Source: Paracoccus sp. S-4012 (lineage in GTDB: Bacteria > Pseudomonadota > Alphaproteobacteria > Rhodobacterales > Rhodobacteraceae). Taken from it: 64,000 bases of DNA. The translations under genes were made by a program, and so were the position numbers. The stretch is from NCBI RefSeq assembly GCF_009674885.1, contig NZ_WKKA01000002.1, positions 351,299 through 415,298 on the forward strand. The letters run 5' to 3'. Positions 48,642-57,183 of this stretch are shown here, piece by piece (position 1 is the stretch's first letter; every line of letters begins with the position of its first letter). The notes beneath the pieces are model-generated. The model was given only the letters and a program-made list of their open reading frames with translations. It did not search any database and was not told the DNA's origin.

Positions 48642-49471
48642 ACCTGGCCGAAACCGCGCCCGCGCCCGAGGGCCATGTCACCCCCGATGGCCGCAGGATC
48701 GGCGGCGTGCTGATGGAGATGCGCAACATCACGCTGCGCTTCGGCGGCGTCGTCGCGATCAAGGACATCAGCTTCGACATCCGCGAGGGCGAGATCCGCG
48801 CCATCATCGGCCCGAACGGCGCCGGCAAGTCCTCGATGCTGAACGTTATCTCGGGCTTTTACGTCCCGCAGGAGGGCGAGGTCTGGTTCCGCGGGCAGCG
48901 TCGCGGACCGATGAAACCCTACGAGGTCGCGCGGCTGGGCATCGCCCGGACCTTCCAGAACATCGCCCTGTTCGACGGCATGTCGGTCCTCGACAACATC
49001 ATGACCGGGCGCCTGACGATGATGAAGGCCTCGATGCTGGAGCAGGCGCTGTGGTGGGGCCGGGCCGAGCGCGAGGAGGTCGCGCATCGCGAGCAGGTCG
49101 AGAAGATCATCGACTTCCTCGAGATCCAGGCGATCCGCAAGACGCCCGTGGGGCGGCTGCCCTACGGGCTGAAGAAGCGGGTGGAACTTGCCCGCGCGCT
49201 CGCGGCCGAGCCGAAGCTGCTGCTGCTGGACGAGCCGATGGCGGGCATGAATGTCGAGGAGAAGGAGGACATGAGCCGCTTCATCCTCGACGTGAACGAC
49301 GAGTTCGGCACCACCATCGCGCTGATCGAGCATGACATGGGCGTGGTCATGGACCTCTCGGACCGGGTGGTGGTGATGGATTACGGTCGCAAGATCGGCG
49401 ACGGGACGCCGGCCGAGGTGCGGAGCAACCAGGCGGTGATCGACGCCTATCTTGGGGTGGCGCATGAGTGA
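48638..49471 (+). CDS. ABC importer ATPase, LivG type
   Basis: 277 aa. Walker A GPNGAGKSS, Q-loop ARTFQN, Walker B LLLLDEPMAGMN, H-loop LIEHDMGVVMDLSD. The signature region reads LPYGLKKRVELARAL in place of the usual SGGQ/SYGQQR, a variation known in the LivG group. Works with the permeases at 49562 and 50643, the binding protein and the second ATPase at 53110. Confidence 0.93.
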   Translation: MNLAETAPAPEGHVTPDGRRIGGVLMEMRNITLRFGGVVAIKDISFDIREGEIRAIIGPNGAGKSSMLNVISGFYVPQEGEVWFRGQRRGPMKPYEVARLGIARTFQNIALFDGMSVLDNIMTGRLTMMKASMLEQALWWGRAEREEVAHREQVEKIIDFLEIQAIRKTPVGRLPYGLKKRVELARALAAEPKLLLLDEPMAGMNVEEKEDMSRFILDVNDEFGTTIALIEHDMGVVMDLSDRVVVMDYGRKIGDGTPAEVRSNQAVIDAYLGVAHE

Positions 49472-49489
49472 CGGGTTCGCGGTGGAGCG

Positions 49490-49545
49490 GTGCGTCCAGA
49501 GGACGCACCCTACAGGGCCGCGTAGGGTGTGTGCTTCGCACGCAC
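49490..49545. repeat. Nested hairpin element between LivG-type and LivH-type genes
   Basis: Two stem-loops, GTGCGTCC-AGA-GGACGCAC (49490-49508) and GTGTGTGC-TTC-GCACGCAC (49527-49545), are joined by CCTAC / GTAGG, which also pair. Looks like a short palindromic intergenic element; it could tune mRNA stability within the operon. Confidence 0.65.
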
Positions 49546-49561
49546 CGGGAGGGCGCCACTG

Positions 49562-50545
49562 ATGGACCAGCTCCTCTATTCCGCCGAGGTGGTCCTGAAC
49601 GGGCTGATGACGGGCGTCATGTATGCCCTTGTCGCCCTCGGCTTCGTGCTGATCTTCAAGGCCTCGGGCGTCTTCAACTACGCCCAGGGGGTGATGTGCC
49701 TCTTCGCGGCGCTGACGCTGGTCGGCATCATGAACGGCCAGGTACCCTTCGCCCCGCTCCTCTCGGCCATCACCGGGAACCGGATCGGGACCTTCGGCTT
49801 CACGGTGCCCGCCGCGCTGGCGGTCCTGCTGACGGCGGTGGTCATGGTCGGCCTCGCCTGGCTCATCAACATGCTGATCCTGCGCCATCTGGTGAATCAG
49901 GCGCCGATCATCCTGTTCATGGCGACCATCGGGCTGGCCTATTTCCTCGAGGGCCTCGGCGACGTGATGTGGGGCGCCGACGTCAAGGTGCTGGACGTCG
50001 GCATCCCGCAGGGCATCAGCGAGTCGGTCGAGGCCTGGACGCATGCCGTGTTCGGCTACGGCTTCTTCATCGACCGCCTCGACATCGTCGCGGCCGTGGT
50101 GGCGACCCTGCTGGTCGCGGCGCTGGTCATGTTCTCGCAATACACCCGGCAGGGCCGGGCCATGCGCGCCGTCGCCGATGACCATCAGGCGGCGCTGTCG
50201 GTCGGCATCAGCCTGCGCTTCATCTGGGTTCTGGTCTGGTCCATCGCCGGCTTCGTGGCCCTCGTCGCGGGCATCATGTGGGGGGCCAAGTCGGGCGTCC
50301 AGTTCTCGCTCAGCCTGATCGCGCTCAAGGCGCTGCCGGTGCTGATGCTCGGCGGCTTCACCTCGATCCCCGGCGCCATCGTCGGCGGGCTCATCATCGG
50401 CGTGGGCGAAAAGCTGTTCGAGTTCTGGGTCGGCCAGCTGGTCGGCGGCGCGACCGAAACCTGGTTCGCCTATGTGCTGGCCCTCGTCTTCCTCGTCTTC
50501 CGGCCGCAGGGCCTGTTCGGCGAGCGCATCATCGAGCGGGTGTGA
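49562..50545 (+). CDS. Branched-chain-amino-acid-type ABC permease, LivH type
   Basis: 327 aa from the ATG at 49562, with GGGAGGG upstream. About eight membrane helices; the N-terminal NGLMTGVMYALVALGFVLIF and the ABC-ATPase coupling loop (GRAMRAVADDHQAALSVGI) identify the family. Slightly longer than typical LivH (about 290-310 aa). Partner of the LivM-type permease. Confidence 0.92.
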   Translation: MDQLLYSAEVVLNGLMTGVMYALVALGFVLIFKASGVFNYAQGVMCLFAALTLVGIMNGQVPFAPLLSAITGNRIGTFGFTVPAALAVLLTAVVMVGLAWLINMLILRHLVNQAPIILFMATIGLAYFLEGLGDVMWGADVKVLDVGIPQGISESVEAWTHAVFGYGFFIDRLDIVAAVVATLLVAALVMFSQYTRQGRAMRAVADDHQAALSVGISLRFIWVLVWSIAGFVALVAGIMWGAKSGVQFSLSLIALKALPVLMLGGFTSIPGAIVGGLIIGVGEKLFEFWVGQLVGGATETWFAYVLALVFLVFRPQGLFGERIIERV

Positions 50546-50573
50546 CCCTGATGCCTGCACCCTTCTTCTGTCT

Positions 50574-50613
50574 GAAAATATCCCGCGGGGGTGCGGGGGC
50601 GCGAAGCCCCCGC
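50574..50613. repeat. GC-rich intergenic repeat, copy 3 (diverged)
   Basis: AAAATATCCCGCGGGGGTGC then GGGGGCGCGAAGCCCCCGC. Shares AATATCC-N3-CGGGGGTGCGGGGG and the closing CCCCCGC with copies 1 and 2 but lacks TTGATCC. It lies between two co-directional genes of one operon, so here a strong terminator role is unlikely or it gives partial attenuation. Confidence 0.7.
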
Positions 50614-50642
50614 TGCACCGCCAGCCACAGGAGCTGACGCCC

Positions 50643-51719
50643 GTGTTCTATCGCGAAGCCGGCGACTTCAAGACCAGCTACCGTGACGACGGCCAGACCT
50701 TCCCGATCCGGCTGGACCGCTGGGGCTACTACGCGCTGCTGGCCGTGGCCTTCCTGGTCATCCCCTTCGTCATCGACAACTACTGGGCCAACGCAATCCT
50801 GGTGCCGTTCCTGATCTATGCGATCGCGGCGATCGGGCTGAACATCCTCGTCGGCTATGCGGGGCAGCTGAGCCTCGGCACCGGCGGCTTCATGGCCGTG
50901 GGCGCCTATGCGGTCTACAAGCTGACGACGTCATTCCCCGACATCAACATCGTCATCCACGTTTTGCTGGCCGGGATCATCACCGCCCTCGTGGGGATGC
51001 TGTTCGGGCTGCCGAGCCTCAGGATCAAGGGCTTCTACCTCGCCGTCGCGACGCTCGCGGCGCAGTTCTTCCTCGTCTGGCTCTTCAACAAGGTGCCGTG
51101 GTTCTACAACTATTCGGCCTCGGGCCAGATCAACATGCCCGAGCGTTCGCTGCTGGGGCAGGTCATCACCGGCCCCGGCACCACGCCCGCGGCGAAATAC
51201 CTGCTCTGCCTCGTCTTCGCGGTGGCGGTCGCCTGGGTGGCGCGGAACCTGACGCGGGGCACCATCGGGCGGAAGTGGATGGCGATCCGGGACATGGACA
51301 TCGCGGCCGAGATCATCGGGGTGAACCCGCTGAACGCCAAGCTGACGGCCTTCGGCGTCAGCTCGTTCTTCGTCGGCATCGCAGGCGCCTTGTTCTTCGC
51401 GGTCTATCTCGGCGCGGCGGAGGTCGGCGAGGCCTTCGGGCTGAACAAGAGCTTCCTGATCCTCTTCATGATCATCATCGGCGGCCTCGGCTCGATCTTC
51501 GGCAGCTTCGCGGGCGCGGCCTTCATGGTGCTGCTGCCGGTGCTGCTGAAGAACGTCCTTGTCGGCGGCATGGGCTGGCCCACGGATCTCGCCGCCTATG
51601 TCGAGCTGATGATCGTCGGCGCGCTCATCATCATCGTGCTGATCCTCGAGCCGCACGGGCTGGCGCAGCTCTGGCGGCTGACGAAGGAGAAGCTGCGGCT
51701 GTGGCCGTTCCCGCACTGA
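50643..51719 (+). CDS. Branched-chain-amino-acid-type ABC permease, LivM type
   Basis: 358 aa from a GTG at 50643 (AGGAG nine bases upstream). About nine helices; GLNILVGYAGQLSLGTGGFMAVGAY (split around Gly) and RDMDIAAEIIGVNPLNAKLTAFG are the LivM landmarks. A soluble N-terminal stretch of about 25 residues precedes the first helix. Forms the heterodimeric channel with the LivH-type protein. Confidence 0.92.
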   Translation: MFYREAGDFKTSYRDDGQTFPIRLDRWGYYALLAVAFLVIPFVIDNYWANAILVPFLIYAIAAIGLNILVGYAGQLSLGTGGFMAVGAYAVYKLTTSFPDINIVIHVLLAGIITALVGMLFGLPSLRIKGFYLAVATLAAQFFLVWLFNKVPWFYNYSASGQINMPERSLLGQVITGPGTTPAAKYLLCLVFAVAVAWVARNLTRGTIGRKWMAIRDMDIAAEIIGVNPLNAKLTAFGVSSFFVGIAGALFFAVYLGAAEVGEAFGLNKSFLILFMIIIGGLGSIFGSFAGAAFMVLLPVLLKNVLVGGMGWPTDLAAYVELMIVGALIIIVLILEPHGLAQLWRLTKEKLRLWPFPH

Positions 51720-51768
51720 TAACCGCCGGAGCCAACCGGCCTGAAGCACCCAAGGGAGGAGACCCCGA

Positions 51769-53055
51769 ATGAACTTCCGCCTGACCGCGCTCGCCGCCGC
51801 TGCCATGATGGCCGCCGCCCCGGCGCTGGCCGACCTCGTCGTGCCGAACCTCAGCTATCGCACCGGCCCCTATGCCGCGAACGGCACGCAATATGCCGAC
51901 GGCTTCAACGACTACTTCACCCTCCTGAACGAGCGTGACGGCGGCATCGGCGGCGAGCGCATCCAGGTCCCGGAATGCGAGACCGCCTACAACACCGAGA
52001 AGGGGGTCGAGTGCTACGAATCGACGAAGGGCTCGGGCGCGATCGTCTACAACCCGCTCTCGACCGGGATCACCTACCAGCTGATCCCCAAGGTCAGCGC
52101 TGACGGAATCGTCCTCTACACGCCCGGCTACGGGCGCACCTCGGCCAAGAACGGCAAGGTGTTCGAGTGGGTGTTCAACGCGCCCGCGAACTACTGGGAC
52201 GGCGCCTCGGTCGCGATCAAGTATCTGCTGGACCAGAACGGCGGCAGCCTCGAGGGCAAGAAGATCGCGCTGCTCTACCACAACAGCGCCTATGGCAAGG
52301 AGCCGATCCGCACCCTGCAGGAACTGGCCGAGAAGCACGGCTACACCCTGACCGAGATCCCGGTCGATGCCGCCGCCGGGCAGGAGCAGAAGTCGCAATG
52401 GCTCCAGATCCGGCGCGAGCAGCCGGATTACGTCATCATGTGGGGCTGGGGCGTGATGAACCAGGCCGCCATCCAGGAGGCCGCGAACGTCCGCTATCCG
52501 ATGGAGCAGTTCATCGGCATCTGGTGGTCGGGCTCCGAGCCTGACGTGCTCCCGGCGGGCGCGGCGGCCAACGGCTACAAGGCGCTGGCCTTCCACGGCG
52601 TTGGCCAGGATTATCCGATCTATGACGAGCTGCAGGAGCATGTCATCGCGCCGGGCAAGGCGAGCCAGGGCGGGCAGCATGTCGGCACCGTGCTCTACTC
52701 GCGCGGGATGTATGCGGCGCTGGTGATCTCGGAGGCGATCCGCAAGGCGCAGGAGCTTTCCGGCACCGCCGCCATCAGTGCGGCGCAGCTGCGCGACGGC
52801 TTCGAGGCACTCGACATCACGCCCGAGCGGCTGGCCGAGCTGGGGCTGCCCGATTTCGGCCCGCCGATCACCATGAGCTGCGAGAACCACGGCGGCAGCG
52901 GCATGGCCCGCGTGCAGCAATGGGACGCGAGCGCCGGCAAGTGGAACCTCATCACCGAGTTCACCGAGCCGGATCAGGAGGTGCTGCAGCCGCTGATCGA
53001 GGAAGACAGCGCCGCCTATGCCGCCGAGGCGGGCGTGACGCCGCGCTGCTCCTGA
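51769..53055 (+). CDS. Periplasmic substrate-binding protein of the Liv-type importer
   Basis: 428 aa. Sec signal peptide (MNFRLTALAAAAMMAAAPALA), then a type-1 periplasmic binding fold: DGFNDYFTLLNERDGGIGGE, STGITYQLIPKVSADGI and KIALLYHNSAYGKEPI. Larger than leucine-binding LivK (about 370 aa) and similar to binding proteins for aromatic or short-chain acids and amides. Ligand undetermined. Confidence 0.9.
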   Translation: MNFRLTALAAAAMMAAAPALADLVVPNLSYRTGPYAANGTQYADGFNDYFTLLNERDGGIGGERIQVPECETAYNTEKGVECYESTKGSGAIVYNPLSTGITYQLIPKVSADGIVLYTPGYGRTSAKNGKVFEWVFNAPANYWDGASVAIKYLLDQNGGSLEGKKIALLYHNSAYGKEPIRTLQELAEKHGYTLTEIPVDAAAGQEQKSQWLQIRREQPDYVIMWGWGVMNQAAIQEAANVRYPMEQFIGIWWSGSEPDVLPAGAAANGYKALAFHGVGQDYPIYDELQEHVIAPGKASQGGQHVGTVLYSRGMYAALVISEAIRKAQELSGTAAISAAQLRDGFEALDITPERLAELGLPDFGPPITMSCENHGGSGMARVQQWDASAGKWNLITEFTEPDQEVLQPLIEEDSAAYAAEAGVTPRCS

Positions 53056-53109
53056 GACACCTGCCCTGGCGGTCCGCGCCGCCGGGGCACTCCACTCCGA
53101 GGTTCCGCC

Positions 53110-53958
53110 ATGCTGGACGCCGCCCCCGCCCACCGCGCCGCCGATCCCGTGGCGGCCGAGACCCTCCTCGAGGTCAACAACATCGAGGTGATCTACAACC
53201 ACGTCATTCTGGTGCTGAAAGGCGTCAGCCTGCATGTGCCCAAGGGCGGCATCACCGCGCTGCTCGGCGGCAACGGCGCCGGCAAGACGACGACCTTGAA
53301 GGCGATCTCGAACCTGCTGCATTCCGAGCGCGGCGAGGTCACCAAGGGCACGATCACCTATCGCGGCCAGGACATCGCCCGGCTGAACCCGGCGGCACTG
53401 GTCAAGGCGGGCGTCATCCAGGTGATGGAGGGCCGCCACTGCTTCGAGCACCTGACCGTCGAGGAGAACCTGCTGACCGGCGCCTATACTCGCAGCGACG
53501 GCAACGCCGCGATCCAGCGCGATCTGGAGATGGTCTACACCTATTTCCCGCGCCTGAAGGAGCGGCGTCGGAGCCAGGCCGGTTACACCTCCGGTGGCGA
53601 GCAACAGATGACGGCGATGGGCCGCGCGCTGATGAGCCGGCCGGAGACGATCCTGCTGGACGAGCCGTCGATGGGCCTCGCGCCGCAGCTGGTCGAGCAG
53701 ATCTTCGAGATCGTGAAGACCGTGAACGAGTCCGAGGGCGTGACCTTTCTGCTGGCCGAGCAGAACACCAACGTGGCGCTGCGCTACGCGCATTACGGCT
53801 ACATCCTGGAGAGCGGCCGGGTAGTGATGGACGGCCCGGCGCAGGCGTTGCGCGAGAACCCGGACGTGAAGGAGTTCTATCTCGGCATGTCCGAGCAGGG
53901 CCGCAAGAGTTTCCGCGACGTGCGATCCTATCGCCGCCGCAAGCGTTGGCTGGCCTGA
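53110..53958 (+). CDS. ABC importer ATPase, LivF type
   Basis: 282 aa. Walker A GGNGAGKTT, Q-loop VIQVMEGRHCFEHLTVEEN, signature YTSGGEQQMTAMGRALM, Walker B ILLDEPSMGLAP, H-loop LLAEQNTNVAL. A C-terminal extension of about 20 basic residues (FRDVRSYRRRKRW) goes beyond the usual LivF end. Confidence 0.93.
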   Translation: MLDAAPAHRAADPVAAETLLEVNNIEVIYNHVILVLKGVSLHVPKGGITALLGGNGAGKTTTLKAISNLLHSERGEVTKGTITYRGQDIARLNPAALVKAGVIQVMEGRHCFEHLTVEENLLTGAYTRSDGNAAIQRDLEMVYTYFPRLKERRRSQAGYTSGGEQQMTAMGRALMSRPETILLDEPSMGLAPQLVEQIFEIVKTVNESEGVTFLLAEQNTNVALRYAHYGYILESGRVVMDGPAQALRENPDVKEFYLGMSEQGRKSFRDVRSYRRRKRWLA

Positions 53959-53981
53959 CGCCGCCAGAAGGAGCAACGCCC

Positions 53982-55202
53982 ATGCCGGGCTATTACGACG
54001 ACCTCGAGACCCGCGAGCCCGAGCAGCGGGTCGACGACCTTGCCCGCGACCTCGGCGAGGCGTTTGCCAACGCCAAGCGCGCCCCGGCGCTGGCGCGGGC
54101 GCTGCGCGACGTCGAGCCCGAGGACATCCGCTCGCGCGAGGATCTCGCCCGGCTGCCGGTGATGCGAAAGTCGGAGTTGAGCGAGGCGCAGAAGAAGAAG
54201 CCGCCTTTCGGCGGCTACGCCACGCGCTACCCGCACGAGTTCGACCATGTGTTCCAGTCGCCGGGCCCGATCTACGAGCCGGGACGGCTGGGCGACGACT
54301 GGTGGCGGCTCGGCCGCTTCCTCTACGCTGCCGGCGTGGGGTCGAGCGACATCCTGCACAACTGCTTCGGCTATCACCTGACGCCCGCGGGGATGATGTT
54401 CGAAAGCGCGGCGCGCGCCGTGGGCGCCGCGGTGCTGCCCGCCGGCACCGGTCAGACCGAGATGCAGGTCCGCGCCGCCGTGGACATCGGCACCACCTGC
54501 TACGCCGGGACGCCGGACTTCCTGAAGGTGATCATAGAGAAGGCCGACGAGATGGGCGAGACGCTCGCCCTCACCCGCGCCGTCGTGGGTGGCGGTGCGC
54601 TGTTTCCGTCGCTGCGCGCCCTCTATGCCGAGCGCGGCATCGACACCCTGCAATGCTACGCCACCGCCGATCTCGGCAGCATCGCCTATGAATCCGAGGC
54701 GCGCGAGGGGATGATCGTGGACGAGGGCGTGATCGTCGAGATCGTCCGCCCTGGCACCGGCGATCCGGTCCCCGAGGGCGAGGTGGGCGAGGTGGTCGTG
54801 ACCACGCTCAACCCCGACTATCCGCTGATCCGTTTCGCCACCGGCGACCTCTCGGCCGTCATGCCCGGCATCTCGCCCTGCGGCCGCACCAACATGCGGA
54901 TCAAGGGCTGGATGGGACGCGCCGACCAGACCGCGAAGATCAAGGGCATGTTCGTCCGCCCCGAGCAGGTCGCGGCCCTCGTCGCGCGCCATCCGGAGGT
55001 CTCGCGCGCCCGTGTCATCGCCGATCGCCGGGATGAAATGGACGTGATGGTGGTGCAACTTGAAACCAAAGGGGAAAACCCGGCGCTATACGAGGGGTCG
55101 GTCCTCGAAGCGCTGAAGCTGAGGGGCCGGGTCGAACTGGTGGCGCCGGGATCGCTGCCGAATGACGGCAAGGTGATCGAGGACCGGCGCAGCTACGACT
55201 GA
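53982..55202 (+). CDS. Phenylacetate-CoA-ligase-like AMP-forming enzyme (PaaK family)
   Basis: 406 aa from the ATG at 53982 (AAGGAG upstream). PaaK-type ANL fold: N-terminal RLPVMRKSELSEAQ, a glycine-rich region VFQSPGPIYEP in place of the canonical SSGTTG loop, CYATADLGSIAYE, LIRFATGDLSAV and a C-terminal domain with GMFVRPEQVAAL. The altered P-loop means activity is not certain. Last gene of the acid-import operon. Confidence 0.86.
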   Translation: MPGYYDDLETREPEQRVDDLARDLGEAFANAKRAPALARALRDVEPEDIRSREDLARLPVMRKSELSEAQKKKPPFGGYATRYPHEFDHVFQSPGPIYEPGRLGDDWWRLGRFLYAAGVGSSDILHNCFGYHLTPAGMMFESAARAVGAAVLPAGTGQTEMQVRAAVDIGTTCYAGTPDFLKVIIEKADEMGETLALTRAVVGGGALFPSLRALYAERGIDTLQCYATADLGSIAYESEAREGMIVDEGVIVEIVRPGTGDPVPEGEVGEVVVTTLNPDYPLIRFATGDLSAVMPGISPCGRTNMRIKGWMGRADQTAKIKGMFVRPEQVAALVARHPEVSRARVIADRRDEMDVMVVQLETKGENPALYEGSVLEALKLRGRVELVAPGSLPNDGKVIEDRRSYD

Positions 55203-55231
55203 CCGCGGGCCCTCGGATGGAGGGATGCGGG

Positions 55232-56680
55232 ATGCGGATGCGTGCGGTGCTGGGATCGGGTCTTGCGGCCCTCGTGATGCTGGGAGGGGCGGCTTCGGCC
55301 GAGAACCGGGCCGTCGGGATCGTGCAGGCCGAGTATCAGGGCATCGCCAGCACGGCAGCGCCCGACGCCAACGCGCTGTTCGCGCGGTTCCGCGATGCCG
55401 GCTACGGCACCGCCTCGGGCATCAGCCTCTCGCGCGAAGACATGGTCCGGGCGCTTGCGACGCTGCAACAGCCGGACGCCGCGCCCGGCAAGCGGATCGT
55501 GGTGCTGACCGGCCGCTTCATGAAGGGCCAGCAGGACAGCTACCTGATGCAGCCGGCGACCGACGCGCCCGGCCTTGCGCGGGCCGCGGAGCAGGGTGTG
55601 GCGCTGTCGCAGGTGATCGACCTGATGCAGGACGGCGGGCCGATGAATGTGCTGCTGCTGGGCGATGCCTCCGGCCAGCTGCGGCCGGGCCTGAGGCTGG
55701 CGAACGGCATCGGACCGCTGGGCATGACGGGGCAGCGGGTCACGGTGCTCACCGGCACGCCCGCCGCGGTCGCCCGCGCGGCCGAGGTGCTGCTGCGCCC
55801 GAACGCGACGGTCGCGGAGGCGCTGGCAGTGCACTCCTCGATGCGCCAGCTTGCCGGGCCGCCCGCGCGTCCGGCGGTCGCGAGTCCCGGTCCGGCGGTC
55901 GTGACGCCTTCGCCCGAGGCGCCGGTGACCAGCACGCCACAGCTGCGCGAGGCGCAGCTGAACCTCTCGCGCACCGAGCGGGGGCAGGTGCAGCGAGCGC
56001 TGACGGTCCTCGGCTACGACACGCGCGGGGTGGACGGCGTCTTCGGCTCCGGCACCCGCGCGGCGATCACCCGCTGGCAGCGCGACAGCCGCCTGCCGGA
56101 GACCGGCCACCTCGACGCACGGACGCTGCAGATGCTGCGCGATGCGGCGGCGCAGGCGGAGGCGCGCTCGCCCGAGCGGGCCCGCGACCAGGCCTATTGG
56201 GAGGACGTGGCCCAGCCCGGCGGCGTCGCGGGGATGCGCGCCTATCTCGAGCGTTACCCGAACGGTATCCACGCGGCCGAGGCGCGGCGCGCGATCGGGG
56301 CGGCGACGACGCAGACCGACACCGCGGCCTATCAGCGGGCGCTCAACGCCAACACAATCGCCGAGTGGCGGGCCTATCTCGACCGCCACGGCAACAGTCC
56401 GAACGCCGCAGAGGCGCGGCGCCGGCTCGCCGCGCTCGAAGCGGCGCAGCGGGACGCGGCGGCCGAGGCGGCGCTGGGTCTTCCGGCAGCGGTGCGCCAG
56501 ATGGTCGAGCAGCGGCTCGCGCAGATGGGCCTCGATCCGGGGCGCGTGGACGGGACCTTCGACGCCGATACGCGCCGGGCGATCCGGCAGTATCAGCGCG
56601 ACGGCAACCTGCCGGTCACCGGCTATCTCGACGAGACGATGATGGTGCGGATGCTGGCCGACAGCATCTTCGGCGGCTGA
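55232..56680 (+). CDS. Secreted degenerate caspase-like protein with two peptidoglycan-binding domains
   Basis: 482 aa from the ATG at 55232 (GGAGGG upstream). Signal peptide (VLGSGLAALVMLGGAASA). Residues about 25-150 resemble a caspase-like (C14) fold, but the catalytic His motif GHG reads GRF (94-96) and the DxC motif reads DAS (145-147), so both catalytic residues appear lost. PG_binding_1 domains lie at about 245-303 and 418-476; two 36-residue repeats of W...AYL.R.PNG..AAEARR type lie between. Probably periplasmic, bound to the cell wall. The caspase assignment is by eye. Confidence 0.7.
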   Translation: MRMRAVLGSGLAALVMLGGAASAENRAVGIVQAEYQGIASTAAPDANALFARFRDAGYGTASGISLSREDMVRALATLQQPDAAPGKRIVVLTGRFMKGQQDSYLMQPATDAPGLARAAEQGVALSQVIDLMQDGGPMNVLLLGDASGQLRPGLRLANGIGPLGMTGQRVTVLTGTPAAVARAAEVLLRPNATVAEALAVHSSMRQLAGPPARPAVASPGPAVVTPSPEAPVTSTPQLREAQLNLSRTERGQVQRALTVLGYDTRGVDGVFGSGTRAAITRWQRDSRLPETGHLDARTLQMLRDAAAQAEARSPERARDQAYWEDVAQPGGVAGMRAYLERYPNGIHAAEARRAIGAATTQTDTAAYQRALNANTIAEWRAYLDRHGNSPNAAEARRRLAALEAAQRDAAAEAALGLPAAVRQMVEQRLAQMGLDPGRVDGTFDADTRRAIRQYQRDGNLPVTGYLDETMMVRMLADSIFGG

Positions 56681-56753
56681 CGGCGCCGTAAATGCAGAAC
56701 GCCCGCGGCCGGAGAGGCTGCGGGCGCTCGCATGTCACGCTTGAGGACCGGCC

Positions 56754-56879
56754 TCAGCCCTGACGGGCCTTGAAGCGCGGATTGGTCTTGTTGACGATGT
56801 AGATGCGGCCCTTGCGGCGCACCACCTGACAGTCCTTGTGGCGCTCCTTCAGCGAGCGCAGCGAGTTGCGAACCTTCAT
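56754..56879 (-). CDS. rpmJ: 50S ribosomal protein L36
   Basis: 41 aa, the length of the longer zinc-independent L36 form; [20 protein letters not shown] keeps only one of the four zinc cysteines. Longer in-frame reading runs through the tRNA and was rejected. Sits alone between a cell-wall protein and tRNA-Val. Confidence 0.95.
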   Translation of the reverse strand: MKVRNSLRSLKERHKDCQVVRRKGRIYIVNKTNPRFKARQG

Positions 56880-56956
56880 CGCATCTCTCCCTTTCTGCGC
56901 TGCACGAGGCCGCGCCGTGAAACCGAAAGCCCCCGAAAATCGGGGGCCGGCGAAAA

Positions 56957-57031
56957 TGGTGGGCGGTACTGGGATCGAACCAGTGGCCACTACGATGTCA
57001 ACGTAGTGCTCTACCGCTGAGCTAACCGCCC
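56957..57031 (-). tRNA. tRNA-Val (anticodon GAC)
   Basis: 75 nt including an encoded CCA. Acceptor GGGCGGT/ACCGCCC, D-arm GCTCAGCGGTAGAGC, anticodon stem CTACG with loop TTGACAT (anticodon GAC), T-arm CTGGTTCGATCCCAG. Confidence 0.97.
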
Positions 57032-57183
57032 GCAACGACGACATGCCAGCCAAGGCCGGAATCGCCGTTCGGCAGTCTATAAGAGGCGTCTGGCGGCCTT
57101 TCAAGAGTGAAACCGGCGCCTCGCCGCCGGGTTGTGATGCGTCTGGCACCGGGGCCAAAGCCCGCCCATGATGCCTCGCGACG

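Noticed and set aside
49468..50181. Plus-strand ORF between the LivG-type and LivH-type genes
   Set aside because: It spans the hairpin element and an alternative frame of the permease; no motif, and the permease frame has a good start.
51631..53976. 781-codon minus-strand ORF opposite the binding protein and LivF-type genes
   Set aside because: Overlaps two well-supported plus-strand genes and shows no recognisable motif.
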